Of a DNA stretch of 64,000 bases, positions 23,281-35,700 are shown piece by piece. Each line of letters starts with the position of its first letter. The first letter of the stretch is position 1. The notes beneath the pieces are model-generated. The model was not told the origin of the DNA and did no database searches. It worked only from the letters and a program-made list of their open reading frames with translations. The stretch is from Liolophura sinensis. Lineage: Eukaryota > Mollusca > Polyplacophora > Chitonida > Chitonidae. The stretch spans positions 1 to 64,000 of the forward strand of contig NW_027018027.1 of NCBI RefSeq assembly GCF_032854445.1. Direction: 5' to 3'. The position numbers and the translations under genes were made by a program.

Positions 23281-26200
23281 GTGCCCAGCAACGGCTCTTA
23301 CTCCATGGAAACCAGGGAAATTTGCAATTTTTCAAGAGTTGCCGATGCCTGGCTCAATTCCGCTTCTTTTGGCACCTTATTAATGTGGGCCTGTGGTCAG
23401 TTGTACTTTTTACAGCAGACTGTATCAAGTACCTTGTGTTTTTTATGTACAAATGGTGTGGTTTTTCTACACGTAGATAAAGACATTGAGATTGTCTTGG
23501 ACTTAGAAGTAAGACAATTGCTGGGTGAGTTAAATGGGCTTAGCCCAAACATTTGAGGTCTTCTGGGCTACCGAAGGGCACATAACTTATAGTCAAAAGT
23601 TAAATATAGTAATGACCAGTGGCGGTGGTACATAGTACAGTGTAGCCGATTTCAATTAACAAAAAGAACAGGCAAAAATGCAAAAGTGGAAAAACTGTTC
23701 CAGTGCTGCTGGTAAGAGGCTAATCCGACGTATTTTGTGACGAGAAATCGAATGGTGCAAACCGCGTTGCTCTCCGACCAATACTTTTGGCTGTAGCGAC
23801 AATTGAATGATCATTGATGTCATAATCACGTGCCCAGCAACGGCTCTTACTACATGGAAACCAGGGAAATTTGCAATTTTTCAACAGATGCCGATGCCTG
23901 GCTCAATTCCGCCTCTTTTGGCACCTTATTAATGTGGGTCTGTGGTCAGTTGTACCTTTTACAGCAGACTGTATCAAGTACCTTGTGTTTTTTATGTACA
24001 AATGGTGTGGTTTTTCTACACGTAGATAAAGACATTGAGATTGTCTTGGACTTAGAAGTAAGACAATTGCTGGGTGAGTCAAATGCGCTTAGCCCAAACA
24101 TTTGAGGTCTTCTGGGCTACCGAAGGGCACATAACTTATAGTCAAAAGTTGAATATAGTAATGACCAGTCGCGATGGTACATAGTACAATGTAGCCGATT
24201 TCAATTAACAAAAAGACCAGGCAAAAATGCAAAAGTGGAGAAACTGTTCCAGTTTTGCTGGTAAGAGGCTAATCCGACGTATTTTGTGACGAGAAATCGA
24301 ATGGTGCAAACCGCGTTGCTCTCCGACCAATACTTTTGGCTGTAGCGACAATTGAATGATCATTGATGTCATAATCACGTGCCCAGCAACGGCTCTTACT
24401 CCATGGAAACCAGGGAAATTTGCAATTTTTCAACAGTTGCCGATGCCTGGCTCAATTCCGCTTCCTTTGGCACCTTATTAATGTGGGTCTGTGGTCAGTT
24501 GTACTTTTTACAGCAGACTGTATCAAGTACCTTGTGTTTTTTATGTACAAATGGTGTGGTTTTTCTACACGTAGATAAAGACATTGAGATTGTCTTGGAC
24601 TTAGAAGTAAGACAATTGCTGGGTGAGTTAAATGGGCTTAGCCCAAACATTTGACGTTCTCTGGGCTACCGAAGGGCACATAACTTATAGTCAAAAGTTG
24701 AATATAGTAATGACCAGTCGCGATGGTACATAGTACAATGTAGCCGATTTCAATTAACAAAAAGACGAGGCAAAAATGCAAAAGTGGAAAAACTGTTCCA
24801 GTGCTGCTGGTAAGAGGCTAATCCGACGTATTTTGTGACGAGAAATCGAATAGTGCAAACCGCGTTACTCTCCGACCAATACGTTTGGCTGTAGCGACAA
24901 TTGAATGATCATTGATGTCATAATCACGTGCCCAGCAACGCCTCTCACTCCATGGAAACCAGGGAAATTTGCAATTTTTCAACAGTTGCCGATGCCTGGC
25001 TCAATTCCGCTTCTTTTGGCACCTTATTAATGTGGGTCTGTGGTCAGTTGTACTTTTTACAGCAGACTGTATCAAGTACATTTTGTTTTTTATGTACAAA
25101 TGGTGTGGTTTTTCTACACGTAGATAAAGACATTGAGATTGTCTTGGACTTAGAAGTAAGACAATTGCTGGGCGAGTTAAATGGGCTTAGCCCAAACATT
25201 TGAGGTCTTCTGGGCTACCGAAGGGCACATAACTTATAGTCAAAAGTTGAATATAGTAATGACCAGTCGCGATGGTACATAGTACAATGTAGCCGATTTC
25301 AATTAACAAAAAGACCAGGCAAAAATGCAAAAGTGGAAAAACTGTTCCAGTGCTGCTGGTGAGAGGCTAATCCGACGTATTTTGTGACGAGAAATCCAAT
25401 GGTGCAAACCGCGTTGCTCTCCGACCAATACTTTTGGCTGTAGCGACAATTGAATGATCATTGATGTCATAATCACGTGCCCAGCAACGGCTCTTACTCC
25501 ATGGAAACCAGGGAAATTTGCAATTTTTCAACAGTTGCCGATGCCTGGCTCAATTCCGCTTCCTTTGGCACCTTATTAATGTGGGTCTGTGGTCAGTTGT
25601 ACTTTTTACAGCAGACTGTATCAAGTACCTTGTGTTTTTTATGTACAAATGGTGTGGTTTTTCTACACGTAGATAAAGACATTGAGATTGTCTTGGACTT
25701 AGAAGTAAGACAATTGCTGGGTGAGTTAAATGGGCTTAGCCCAAACATTTGACGTTCTCTGGGCTACCGAAGGGCACATAACTTATAGTCAAAAGTTGAA
25801 TATAGTAATGACCAGTCGCGATGGTACATAGTACAATGTAGCCGATTTCAATTAACAAAAAGACGAGGCAAAAATGCAAAAGTGGAAAAACTGTTCCAGT
25901 GCTGCTGGTAAGAGGCTAATCCGACGTATTTTGTGACGAGAAATCGAATAGTGCAAACCGCGTTGCTCTCCGACCAATACGTTTGGCTGTAGCGACAATT
26001 GAATGATCATTGATGTCATAATCACGTGCCCAGCAACGCCTCTCACTCCATGGAAACCAGGGAAATTTGCAATTTTTCAACAGTTGCCGATGCCTGGCTC
26101 AATTCCGCTTCTTTTGGCACCTTATTAATGTGGGTCTGTGGTCAGTTGTACTTTTTACAGCAGACTGTATCAAGTACATTTTGTTTTTTATGTACAAATG

Positions 26201-28770
26201 GTGTGGTTTTTCTACACGTAGATAAAGACATTGAGATTGTCTTGGACTTAGAAGTAAGACAATTGCTGGGCGAGTTAAATGGGCTTAGCCCAAACATTTG
26301 AGGTCTTCTGGGCTACCGAAGGGCACATAACTTATAGTCAAAAGTTGAATATAGTAATGACCAGTCGCGATGGTACATAGTACAATGTAGCCGATTTCAA
26401 TTAACAAAAAGACCAGGCAAAAATGCAAAAGTGGAAAAACTGTTCCAGTGCTGCTGGTGAGAGGCTAATCCGACGTATTTTGTGACGAGAAATCCAATGG
26501 TGCAAACCGCGTTGCTCTCCGACCAATACTTTTGGCTGTAGCGACAATTGAATGATCATTGATGTCATAATCACGTGCCCAGCAACGGCTCTTACTCCAT
26601 GGAAACCAGGGAAATTTGCAATTTTTCAAGAGTTGCCGATGCCTGGCTCAATTCCGCTTCTTTTGGCACCTTATTAATGTGGGCCTGTGGTCAGTTGTAC
26701 TTTTTACAGCAGACTGTATCAAGTACCTTGTGTTTTTTATGTACAAATGGTGTGGTTTTTCTACACGTAGATAAAGACATTGAGATTGTCTTGGACTTAG
26801 AAGTAAGACAATTGCTGGGTGAGTTAAATGGGCTTAGCCCAAACATTTGAGGTCTTCTGGGCTACCGAAGGGCACATAACTTATAGTCAAAAGTTAAATA
26901 TAGTAATGACCAGTGGCGGTGGTACATAGTACAGTGTAGCCGATTTCAATTAACAAAAAGAACAGGCAAAAATGCAAAAGTGGAAAAACTGTTCCAGTGC
27001 TGCTGGTAAGAGGCTAATCCGACGTATTTTGTGACGAGAAATCGAATGGTGCAAACCGCGTTGCTTTCCGACCAATACTTTTGGCTGTAGCGACAATTGA
27101 ATGATCATTGATGTCATAATCACGTGCCCAGCAACGGCTCTTACTACATGGAAACCAGGGAAATTTGCAATTTTTCAACAGATGCCGATGCCTGGCTCAA
27201 TTCCGCCTCTTTTGGCACCTTATTAATGTGGGTCTGTGGTCAGTTGTACGTTTTACAGCAGACTGTATCAAGTACCTTGTGTTTTTTATGTACAAATGGT
27301 GTGGTTTTTCTACACGTAGATAAAGACATTGAGATTGTCTTGGACTTAGAAGTAAGACAATTGCTGGGTGAGTCAAATGCGCTTAGCCCAAACATTTGAG
27401 GTCTTCTGGGCTACCGAAGGGCACATAACTTATAGTCAAAAGTTGAATATAGTAATGACCAGTCGCGATGGTACATAGTACAATGTAGCCGATTTCAATT
27501 AACAAAAAGACCAGGCAAAAATGCAAAAGTGGAGAAACTGTTCCAGTTTTGCTGGTAAGAGGCTAATCCGACGTATTTTGTGACGAGAAATCGAATGGTG
27601 CAAACCGCGTTGCTCTCCGACCAATACTTTTGGCTGTAGCGACAATTGAATGATCATTGATGTCATAATCACGTGCCCAGCAACGGCTCTTACTCCATGG
27701 AAACCAGGGAAATTTGCAATTTTTCAACAGTTGCCGATGCCTGGCTCAATTCCGCTTCCTTTGGCACCTTATTAATGTGGGTCTGTGGTCAGTTGTACTT
27801 TTTACAGCAGACTGTATCAAGTACCTTGTGTTTTTTATGTACAAATGGTGTGGTTTTTCTACACGTAGATAAAGACATTGAGATTGTCTTGGACTTAGAA
27901 GTAAGACAATTGCTGGGTGAGTTAAATGGGCTTAGCCCAAACATTTGACGTTCTCTGGGCTACCGAAGGGCACATAACTTATAGTCAAAAGTTGAATATA
28001 GTAATGACCAGTCGCGATGGTACATAGTACAATGTAGCCGATTTCAATTAACAAAAAGACGAGGCAAAAATGCAAAAGTGGAAAAACTGTTCCAGTGCTG
28101 CTGGTAAGAGGCTAATCCGACGTATTTTGTGACGAGAAATCGAATAGTGCAAACCGCGTTGCTCTCCGACCAATACGTTTGGCTGTAGCGACAATTGAAT
28201 GATCATTGATGTCATAATCACGTGCCCAGCAACGCCTCTCACTCCATGGAAACCAGGGAAATTTGCAATTTTTCAACAGTTGCCGATGCCTGGCTCAATT
28301 CCGCTTCTTTTGGCACCTTATTAATGTGGGTCTGTGGTCAGTTGTACTTTTTACAGCAGACTGTATCAAGTACATTTTGTTTTTTATGTACAAATGGTGT
28401 GGTTTTTCTACACGTAGATAAAGACATTGAGATTGTCTTGGACTTACAAGTAAGACAATTGCTGGGTGAGTTAAATGGGCTTAGCCCAAACATTTGACGT
28501 CTTCTGGGCTACCGAAGGGCACATAACTTATAGTCAAAAGTTGAATATAGTAATGACCAGTCGCGATGGTACATAGTACAATGTAGCCGATTTCAATTAA
28601 CAAAAAGACCAGGCAAAAATGCAAAAGTGGAAAAACTGTTCCAGTGTTGCTGGTAAGAGGCTAATCCGACGTATTTTGTGACGAGAAATCGAATGGTGCA
28701 AACCGCGTTGCTCTCCGACCAATACTTTTGGCTGTAGCGACAATTGAATTATCATTGATGTCATAATCAC
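23281..28770 (+). repeat. Ten units with six-unit (3294 bp) and two-unit (1098 bp) repeats
   Basis: Starts are 23281, 23830, 24379, 24928, 25477, 26026, 26575, 27124, 27673 and 28222. Units 23281-24928 recur as 26575-28222 with rare shared states: TTCAAGAGTTGCC, TTACTACATGG, GTGGAGAAACTG with CCAGTTTTGCTGG, and AGTACATTTTG. Within this, 24379+24928 recur as 25477+26026 at 1098 bp, so AGTACATTTTG is present three times (near 25077, 26175, 28371). Unit 27124 alone has GTACGTTTTAC. The nested pattern suggests the two-unit duplication and the larger transfer occurred at different times. Confidence 0.87.
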
Positions 28771-31067
28771 GTGCCCAGCAACGGCTCTTACTCCATGGAA
28801 ACCAGGGAAATTTGCAATTTTTCAACAGTTGCCGATGCCTGGCTCAATTCCGCTTCCTTTGGCACCTTATTAATGTGGGTCTATGGTCAGTTGTACTTTT
28901 TACAGCAGACTGTATCAAGTACCTTGTGTTTTTTATGTACAAATGGTGTGGTTTTTCTACACGTAGATAAAGACATTGAGATTGTCTTGGACTTAGAAGT
29001 AAGACAATTGCTGGGTGAGTTAAATGGGCTTAGCCCAAACATTTGAGGTCTTCTGGGCTACCGAAGGGCACATAACTTATAGTCAAAAGTTGAATATAGT
29101 AATGACCAGTCGCGATGGTACATAGTACAATGTAGCCGATCTCAATTAACAAAAAGACCAGGCAAAAATGCAAAAGTGGAAAAACTGTTCCAGTGCTGCT
29201 GGTGAGAGGCTAATCCGACGTATTTTGTGACGAGAAATCGAATGGTGCAAACCGCGTTGCTCTCCGACCAATACTTTTGGCTGTAGCGACAATTGAATGA
29301 TCATTGATGTCATAATCACGTGCCCAGCAACGGCTCTTACTCCATGGAAACCAGGGAAATTTGCAATTTTTCAACAGTTGCCGATGCCTGGCTCAATTCC
29401 GCTTCTTTTGGCACCTTATTAATGTGGGTCTGTGGTCAGTTGTACTTTTTACAGCAGACTGTATCAAGTACCTTTTGTTTTTTATGTACAAATGGTGTGG
29501 TTTTTCTACACGTAGATAAAGACATTGAGATTGTCTTGGAGTTAGAAGTAAGACAATTGCTGGGTGAGTTAAATGGGCTTAGCCCAAACATTTGAGGTCT
29601 TCTGGGCTACCGAAGGGCACATAACTTATAGTCAAAAGTTGAATATAGTAATGACCAGTCGCGATGGTACATAGTACAATGTAGCCGATTTCAATTAACA
29701 AAAAGACCAGGCAAAAATGCAAAAGTGGAAAAACTGTTCCAGTGTTGCTGGTAAGAGGCTAATCCGACGTATTTTGTGACGAAAAATCGAATGGTGCAAA
29801 CCGCGTTGCTCTCCGACCAATACTTTTGGCTGTAGCGACAATTGAATGATCATTGATGTCATAATCAGGTGCCCAGCAACGGCTCTTACTCCATGGAATC
29901 CAGGGAAATTTGCAATTTTTCAACAGTTGCCGATGCCTGGCTCAATTCCGCTTCCTTTGGCACCTTATTAATGTGGGTCTATGGTCAGTTGTACTTTTTA
30001 CAGCAGACTGTATCAAGTACCTTGTGTTTTTTATGTACAAATGGTGTGGTTTTTCTACACGTAGATAAAGACATTGAGATTGTCTTGGACTTAGAAGTAA
30101 GACAATTGCTGGGTGAGTTAAATGGGCTTAGCCCAAACATTTGAGGTCTTCTGGGCTACCGAAGGGCACATAACTTATAGTCAAAAGTTGAATATAGTAA
30201 TGACCAGTCGCGATGGTACATAGTACAATGTAGCCGATCTCAATTAACAAAAAGACCCGGCAAAAATGCAAAAGTGGAAAAACTGTTCCAGTGCTGCTGG
30301 TGAGAGGCTAATCCGACGTATTTTGTGACGAGAAATCCAATGGTGCAAACCGCGTTGCTCTCCGACCAATACTTTTGGCTGTAGCGACAATTGAATGATC
30401 ATTGATGTCATAATCACGTGCCCAGCAACGGCTCTTACTCCATGGAAACCAGGGAAATTTGCAATTTTTCAACAGTTGCCGATGCCTGGCTCAATTCCGC
30501 TTCTTTTGGCACCTTATTAATGTGGGTCTGTGGTCAGTTGTACTTTTTACAGCAGACTGTATCAAGTACCTTTTGTTTTTTATGTACAAATGGTGTGGTT
30601 TTTCTACACGTAGATAAAGACATTGAGATTGTCTTGGAGTTAGAAGTAAGACAATTGCTGGGTGAGTTAAATGGGCTTAGCCCAAACATTTGAGGTCTTC
30701 TGGGCTACCGAAGGGCACATAACTTATAGTCAAAAGTTGAATATAGTAATGACCAGTCGCGATGGTACATAGTACAATGTAGCCGATTTCAATTAACAAA
30801 AAGACAATTGCTGTGTGAGTTAAATGGGCTTAGCCCAAACATTTGAGGTCTTCTGGGCTACCGAAGGGCACATAACTTATAGTCAAAAGTTGAATATAGT
30901 AATGACCAGTCGCGATGGTACATAGTACAATGTAGCCGATCTCAATTAACAAAAAGACCAGGCAAAAATGCAAAAGTGGAAAAACTGTTCCAGTGCTGCT
31001 GGTGAGAGGCTAATCCGACGTCTTCTGGCTGTAGCGACAATTGAATGATCATTGATGTCTTAATCAC
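28771..31067 (+). repeat. Two-unit repeat copies (offset 1098 bp) ending in a 650-bp unit
   Basis: Units 28771 (TCTATGGTC type) and 29320 (TTGGAGTTAG, CCTTTTGTTTT type) recur as 29869 and 30418. Small private changes separate the copies: CAGGTGCCC and GGAATCCAGG in 29869, GACCCGGC near 30253. Unit 30418 runs 650 bp to the next GTG at 31068 because it carries the compound rearrangement annotated separately. Confidence 0.83.
30653..31028 (+). repeat. Compound rearrangement copy 1: 153-bp duplication plus 52-bp deletion
   Basis: The stretch 30653-30805 is followed at once by a second version at 30806-30958. The seam is at the shared word AAGAC, which ends both AGTAAGAC and AAAAAGAC. The second version differs from the first (CTGTGTGAG instead of CTGGGTGAG; CGATCTC instead of CGATTTC), so it was not simply copied from its neighbour. 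About 60 bases on, 59 bp of normal sequence between GACGT and CTGTAGCG are replaced by 7 bp, CTTCTGG (31022-31028). Net length is 549+153-52 = 650 bp. Confidence 0.9.
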
Positions 31068-32714
31068 GTGCCCAGCAACGGCTCTTACTCCATGGAAACC
31101 AGGGAAATTTGCAATTTTTCAACAGTTGCCGATGCCTGGCTCAATTCCGCTTCTTTTGGCACCTTATTAATGTGGGCCTGTGGTCAGTTGTACTTTTTAC
31201 AGCAGACTGTATCAAGTACCTTGTGTTTTTTATGTACAAATGGTGTGGTTTTTCTACACGTAGATAAAGACATTGAGATTGTCTTGGACTTAGAAGTAAG
31301 ACAATTGCTGGGTGAGTTAAATGGGCTTAGCCCAAACATTTGAGGTCTTCTGGGCTACCGAAGGGCACATAACTTATAGTCAAAAGTTGAATATAGTAAT
31401 GACCAGTCGCGATGGTACATAGTACAGTGTAGCCGATTTCAATTAACAAAAAGACCAGACAAAAATGCAAAAGTGGAAAAACTGTTCCAGTGCTGCTGGT
31501 AAGGGGCTAATCCGACGTATTTTGTGACGAGAAATCGAATAGTGCAAACCGCGTTGCTCTCCGACCAATACGTTTGGCTGTAGCGACAATTGAATGATCA
31601 TTGATGTCATAATCACGTGCCCAGCAACGCCTCTCACTCCATGGAAACCAGGGAAATTTGCAATTTTTCAACAGTTGCCGATGCCTGGCTCAATTCCGCT
31701 TCTTTTGGCACCTTATTAATGTGGGTCTGTGGTCAGTTGTACTTTTTACAGCAGACTGTATCAAGTACCTTTTGTTTTTTATGTACAAATGGTGTGGTTT
31801 TTCTACACGTAGATAAAGACATTGAGATTGTCTTGGACTTAGAAGTAAGACAATTGCTGGGTGAGTTAAATGGGCTTAGCCCAAACATTTGACGTCTTCT
31901 GGGCTACCGAAGGGCACATAACTTATAGTCAAAAGTTGAATATAGTAATGACCAGTCGCGATGGTACATAGTACAATGTAGCCGATTTCAATTAACAAAA
32001 AGACCAGGCAAAAATGCAAAAGTGGAAAAACTGTTCCAGTGTTGCTGGTAAGAGGCTAATCCGACGTATTTTGTGACGAGAAATCGAATGGTGCAAACCG
32101 CGTTGCTCTCCGACCAATACTTTTGGCTGTAGCGACAATTGAATGATCATTGATGTCATAATCACGTGCCCAGCAACGGCTCTTACTCCATGGAAACCAG
32201 GGAAATTTGCAATTTTTCAACAGTTGCCGATGCCTGGCTCAATTCCGCTTCCTTTGGCACCTTATTAATGTGGGTCTGTGGTCAGTTGTACTTTTTACAG
32301 CAGACTGTATCAAGTACCTTGTGTTTTTTATGTACAAATGGTGTGGTTTTTCTACACGTAGATAAAGACATTGAGATTGTCTTGGACTTAGAAGTAAGAC
32401 AATTGCTGGGTGAGTTAAATGGGCTTAGCCCAAACATTTGAGGTCTTCTGGGCTACCGAAGGGCACATAACTTATAGTCAAAAGTTGAATATAGTAATGA
32501 CCAGTCGCGATGGTACATAGTACAATGTAGCCGATCTCAATTAACAAAAAGACCAGGCAAAAATGCAAAAGTGGAAAAACTGTTCCAGTGCTGCTGGTGA
32601 GAGGCTAATCCGACGTATTTTGTGACGAGAAATCCAATGGTGCAAACCGCGTTGCTCTCCGACCAATACTTTTGGCTGTAGCGACAATTGAATGATCATT
32701 GATGTCATAATCAC
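31068..32714 (+). repeat. Three-unit block shared with 48.1-49.7 kb (offset 17018 bp)
   Basis: Starts are 31068, 31617 and 32166. Units 31068 and 48086 share TGATGTCTTAATC just upstream. Units 31617 and 48635 share GACCAGACAAAAATG, AATAGTGC, AATACGTTTGG and GCCTCTCACTCC. Units 32166 and 49184 share the GTGTTGCTGG tail type and CTTCCTTTGG. Differences such as GGTAAGGGGC in 31617 and TACACATGG in 49184 show later change or partial replacement. Confidence 0.8.
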
Positions 32715-35700
32715 GTGCCCAGCAACGGCTCTTACTCCATGGAAACCAGGGAAATTTGCAATTTTTCAACAGTTGCCGATGCCTGGCTCAATTCCGCTTC
32801 TTTTGGCACCTTATTAATGTGGGCCTGTGGTCAGTTGTACTTTTTACAGCAGACTGTATCAAGTACCTTGTGTTTTTAATGTACAAATGGTGTGGTTTTT
32901 CTACACGTAGATAAAGACATTGAGATTGTCTTGGACTTAGAAGTAAGACAATTGCTGGGTGAGTTAAATGGGCTTAGCCCAAACATTTGAGGTCTTCTGG
33001 GCTACCGAAGGGCACATAACTTATAGTCAAAAGTTAAATATAGTAATGACCAGTGGCGGTGGTACATAGTACAGTGTAGCCGATTTCAATTAACAAAAAG
33101 AACAGGCAAAAATGCAAAAGTGGAAAAACTGTTCCAGTGCTGCTGGTAAGAGGCTAATCCGACGTATTTTGTGACGAGAAATCGAATAGTGCAAACCGCG
33201 TTGCTCTCCGACCAATACTTTTGGCTGTAGCGACAATTGAATGATCATTGATGTCATAATCACGTGCCCAGCAACGCCTCTCACTCCATGGAAACCAAGG
33301 AAATTTGCAATTTTTCAACAGTTGCCGATGCCTGGCTCAATTCCGCTTCTTTTGGCACCTTATTAATGTGGGTCTGTGGTCAGTTGTACTTTTTACAGCA
33401 GACTGTATCAAGTACCTTTTGTTTTTTATGTACAAATGGTGTGGTTTTTCTACACGTAGATAAAGACATTGAGATTGTCTTGGAGTTAGAAGTAAGACAA
33501 TTGCTGGGTGAGTTAAATGGGCTTAGCCCAAACATTTGAGGTCTTCTGGGCTACCGAAGGGCACATAACTTATAGTCAAAAGTTGAATATAGTAATGACC
33601 AGTCGCGATGGTACATAGTACAATGTAGCCGATTTCAATTAACAAAAAGACAATTGCTGTGTGAGTTAAATGGGCTTAGCCCAAACATTTGAGGTCTTCT
33701 GGGCTACCGAAGGGCACATAACTTATAGTCAAAAGTTGAATATAGTAATGACCAGTCGCGATGGTACATAGTACAATGTAGCCGATCTCAATTAACAAAA
33801 AGACCAGGCAAAAATGCAAAAGTGGAAAAACTGTTCCAGTGCTGCTGGTGAGAGGCTAATCCGACGTCTTCTGGCTGTAGCGACAATTGAATGATCATTG
33901 ATGTCATAATCACGTGCCCAGCAACGGCTCTTACTCCATGGAAACCAGGGAAATTTGCAATTTTTCAACAGATGCCGATGCCTTGCTCAATTCCGCTTCT
34001 TTTGGCACCTTATTAATGTGGGCCTGTGGTCAGTTGTACTTTTTACAGCAGACTGTATCAAGTACCTTGTGTTTTTTATGTACAAATGGTGTGGTTTTTC
34101 TACACGTAGATAAAGACTTTGAGATTGTCTTGGACTTAGAAGTAAGACAATTGCTGGGTGAGTTAAATGGGCTTAGCCCAAACATTTGAGGTCTTCTGGG
34201 CTACCGAAGGGCACATAACTTATAGTCAAAAGTTGAATATAGTAATGACCAGTCGCGATGGTACATAGTACAGTATAGCCGATTTCAATTAACAAAAAGA
34301 CCAGACAAAAATGCAAAAGTGGAAAAACTGTTCCAGTGCTACTAGTAAGAGGCTAATCCGACGTATTTTGTGACGAGAAATTGAATGGTGCAAACCGCGT
34401 TGCTCTCCGACCAATACTTTTGGCTGTAGCGACAATTGAATGATCATTGATGTCATAATCACGTGCCCAGCAACGGCTCTTACTCCATGGAAACCAGGGA
34501 AATTTGCAATTTTTCAACAGTTGCCGATGCCTGGCTCAATTCCGCATCTTTTGGCACCTTATTAATGTGGGTCTGTGGTCAGTTGTACTTTTTACAGCAG
34601 ACTGTATCAAGTACCTTGTGTTTTTTATGTACAAATGGTGTGGTTTTTCTACACGTAGATAAAGACATTGAGATTGTCTTGGACTTAGAAGTAAGACAAT
34701 TGCTGGGTGAGTTAAATGGGCTTAGCCAAAAGATTTGACGTCATCTGGGCTACCGAAGGGCACATAACTTATAGTCAAAAGTTGAATATAGTAATGACCA
34801 GTCGCGATGGTACATAGTACAGTGTAGCCGATTTCAATTAACAAAAAGACCAGGCAAAAATGCAAAAGTGGAAAAACTGTTCCATTGCTGCTGGTAAGAG
34901 GCTATTCCGACGTATTTTGTGACGAGAAATCGAATGGTGCAAACCGCGTTGCTCTCCGACCAATACGTTTGGCTGTAGCGACAATTCAATGATCATTGAT
35001 GTCATAATCACGTGCCCAGCAACGGCTCTTACTCCATGGAAACCAGGGAAATTTGCAATTTTTCAACAGTTGCCGATGCCTGGCTCAATTCCGATTCTTT
35101 TGGCACCTTATTAATGTGGGTCTGTGGTCAGTTGTACTTTTTACAGCAGACTGTATCAAGTACCTTTTGTTTTTTATGTACAAATGGTGTGGTTTTTCTA
35201 CACGTAGATAAAGACATTGAGATTGTCTTGGACTTAGAAGTAAGACAATTGCTGGGTGAGTTAAATGGGCTTAGCCCAAACATTTGACGTTCTCTGGGCT
35301 ACCGAAGGGCACATAACTTATAGTCAAAAGTTAAATATAGTAATGACCAGTCGCGATGGTACATAGTACAGTGTAGCCGATTTCAATTAACAAAAAGACC
35401 AGGCAAAAATGCAAAAGTGGAAAAACTGTTCCAGTGCTGCTGATAAGAGGCTAATCAGACGTATTTTGTGACGAGAAATCGAATGGTGCAAACCGCGTTG
35501 CTCTCCGACCAATACGTTTGGCTGTAGCGACAATTCAATGATCATTGATGTCATAATCACGTGCCCAGCAACGGCTCTTACTCCATGGAAACCAGGGAAA
35601 TTTGCAATTTTTCAACAGTTGCCGATGCCTGGCTCCATTCCGATTCTTTTGGCACCTTATTAATGTGGGTCTGTGGTCAGTTGTACTTTTTACAGCAGAC

